From positions 1 through 7,116 of the forward strand of contig CAMLJW010000276.1 in NCBI GenBank assembly GCA_946480485.1: a stretch of DNA of 7,116 bases. The letters are read 5' to 3'. The position numbers and the translations under genes were made by a program. This document shows positions 6,468-7,116 of this stretch, in pieces. The stretch's first letter is position 1; each line of letters opens with the position of its first letter. This stretch comes from an uncultured Streptomyces sp. (GTDB lineage: Bacteria > Actinomycetota > Actinomycetes > Streptomycetales > Streptomycetaceae). The notes beneath the pieces are model-generated. The model saw only the letters and a program-made list of their open reading frames with translations, made no database searches and was not told the DNA's origin.

Positions 6468-6500
6468 TTCCACCCGCCCAGCTGCTTGTTCCACCCGCCC
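6468..6500 (+). repeat. Direct repeats in the dnaA leader
   Basis: The 12-mer TTCCACCCGCCC occurs exactly at 6468-6479 and 6489-6500, a spacing of 21 bp or two helical turns. A degenerate third copy (TTCCATCCC) starts at 6508. The repeats lie downstream of the predicted dnaA start of transcription, so they would be present in the mRNA leader. Confidence 0.6.
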
Positions 6501-6567
6501 GCCCGAGTTCCATCCCAACCCGTCCCAAGAACCACACGTTCGTGGGACCTGTGAGAGAGCGTGCCCT

Positions 6568-7116
6568 GTGGCTGACGTACCTGCTGATCTTGCCGCAGTG
6601 TGGCCACGGGTGCTGGAACAACTTCTCGGTGAGGGCCACGCGCAGGGTGTCGAGGTGAAGGACGAGCACTGGATCAAGCGCTGCCAGCCGCTGGCCCTGG
6701 TCGCGGACACCGCGCTGCTCGCGGTCCCGAACGAGTTCGCGAAGGGCGTACTCGAAGGACGCCTGGCCCCGATCGTCAGTGAGACGCTGAGCCACGAGTG
6801 CGGCCGCCCGATCCGCATCGCGATCACCGTGGACGACTCCACCGGCGAGCCCCCGGGCCCGCCGGCATCCCCAGCCCAGCGCCAGCGCCACTACGAGGAG
6901 CCCGAGCTCCCGTCCGCGCAGGCACGTGACGGATACGAGGGGTACGGCCGCCACCGCTCGGACGACCGAGCGCACGACCACCCCCCAGGCCACCCCGGCC
7001 AGCTCCCGCCTCCCCGGACAGCGCCGCTCCCCCCCCCCCGCGCGGGCCAGCGCCCCCCCCCCCCCCCGGGCCCCCGGCCGGGCCCCCGCCGGGGGCGGCG
7101 CGCGGGGCGCGGGGCG
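6568..7116 (+). CDS. dnaA: DnaA replication initiator, N-terminal part (truncated by window end)
   Basis: DnaA binds DnaA boxes at oriC and unwinds the origin. Only 183 codons are in the window. Residues 1 to about 87 are domain I ([20 protein letters not shown]..., [33 protein letters not shown]), which self-associates and docks partners such as DnaB. After about 90 the sequence becomes the proline-, arginine- and acid-rich domain II linker that is unusually long in Streptomyces. The AAA+ ATPase and DNA-binding domains are missing because the window ends. The start is GTG at 6568 with GAGAGAG 8 nt upstream; the mature N-terminus fits the family exactly. The frame stays open to the last base, but from roughly residue 150 it degenerates to P/R/G-only composition, probably from bad sequence. 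Confidence 0.95.
   Translation, partial: MADVPADLAAVWPRVLEQLLGEGHAQGVEVKDEHWIKRCQPLALVADTALLAVPNEFAKGVLEGRLAPIVSETLSHECGRPIRIAITVDDSTGEPPGPPASPAQRQRHYEEPELPSAQARDGYEGYGRHRSDDRAHDHPPGHPGQLPPPRTAPLPPPRAGQRPPPPPGPRPGPRRGRRAGRGA
7029..7116. repeat. Low-complexity G/C end of the window
   Basis: The sequence has a run of 11 C at 7029-7039 and a run of 15 C at 7053-7067. From 7050 to the end there is no A or T at all. Such composition is unlike the rest of dnaA. It is best read as low-quality base calls at a contig end rather than biology. Confidence 0.75.

Larger units (their letters stand above)
6169..6567. other. Divergent rpmH-dnaA intergenic region
   Basis: This 399-bp region has no gene I accept. 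It contains, left to right: the rpmH ribosome-binding site (6176-6180); a small hairpin (6269-6286); a minus-strand promoter candidate (6337-6366); an inverted pair of DnaA-box-like sites (6388-6408); a plus-strand promoter candidate (6413-6441); two direct repeats in the dnaA leader (6468-6500); and a GAGAGAG ribosome-binding site for dnaA (6553-6559). Reading frames crossing it on both strands continue into dnaA antisense or lack ribosome-binding sites, and they do not resemble any family I know. Confidence 0.8.

Noticed and set aside
6281..6658. A 125-codon plus-strand frame across the dnaA upstream region
   Set aside because: It crosses both promoter candidates and the DnaA boxes and enters dnaA in a different frame, with no ribosome-binding site or recognisable motif.
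6286..6993. A 235-codon minus-strand frame antisense to dnaA and running across the intergenic region
   Set aside because: It lies over the clear dnaA N-terminus and the promoter region, has no family resemblance, and its composition fits a shadow frame.
1..7116. Search for an undescribed multi-gene system, mobile element, CRISPR array, tRNA or rRNA
   Set aside because: Every substantial coding region belongs to the standard actinobacterial origin-proximal cluster in its usual order. No transposase, integrase, spaced repeats or structural RNA signature was seen.

Overview
The window is high-GC actinobacterial DNA and almost certainly comes from Streptomyces. The evidence is the gene order dnaA / rpmH-rnpA-yidD-yidC-jag-rsmG-parA-parB, the many GTG start codons, two perfect copies of the parS palindrome GTTTCACGTGAAAC, DnaA-box-like nonamers of the TTGTCCACA type, and protein sequences that read like the Streptomyces members of each family. 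This is the chromosomal segment beside the replication origin. oriC itself lies between dnaA and dnaN in Streptomyces, so it would be just beyond the right edge and is not present here.

Layout, left to right. Positions 59-2226 hold parB and parA on the minus strand, with a 4-nt GTGA overlap; a parA reading frame stays open up to 2454. Two parS sites and a pair of DnaA-box-like nonamers sit in the first part of that longer frame. Minus-strand rsmG (16S rRNA methyltransferase) follows at 2546-3262. A gap of about 145 bp with a GC-rich stem-loop separates it from jag (3408-3920), yidC (3936-5273), yidD (5277-5642), rnpA (5639-6010) and rpmH (6031-6168). All of these are minus-strand and tightly packed, with 3-20 nt gaps or 4-nt overlaps. 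A 399-bp divergent intergenic region (6169-6567) holds two back-to-back promoter candidates. An inverted pair of DnaA-box-like sites lies between their -35 elements. The plus-strand dnaA gene starts at 6568 and runs off the window end. The last ~90 bases are almost pure G/C with long C runs and look like poor sequence at a contig end.

The genes form the usual replication-origin housekeeping cluster. DnaA initiates replication; L34 and the RNase P protein serve translation and tRNA processing; YidD/YidC insert membrane proteins; Jag (KhpB-like) is an RNA-binding partner often encoded next to YidC; RsmG modifies 16S rRNA; ParA/ParB with parS segregate and organise the origin region. I found no mobile element, CRISPR array, defence island, tRNA or rRNA, and no new multi-gene system. 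The points worth a second look are regulatory: DnaA-box-like sites between divergent promoters, a second DnaA-box pair between two parS sites at the head of parA, an unresolved ParA start, direct repeats in the dnaA leader, and suspect sequence at the right end.
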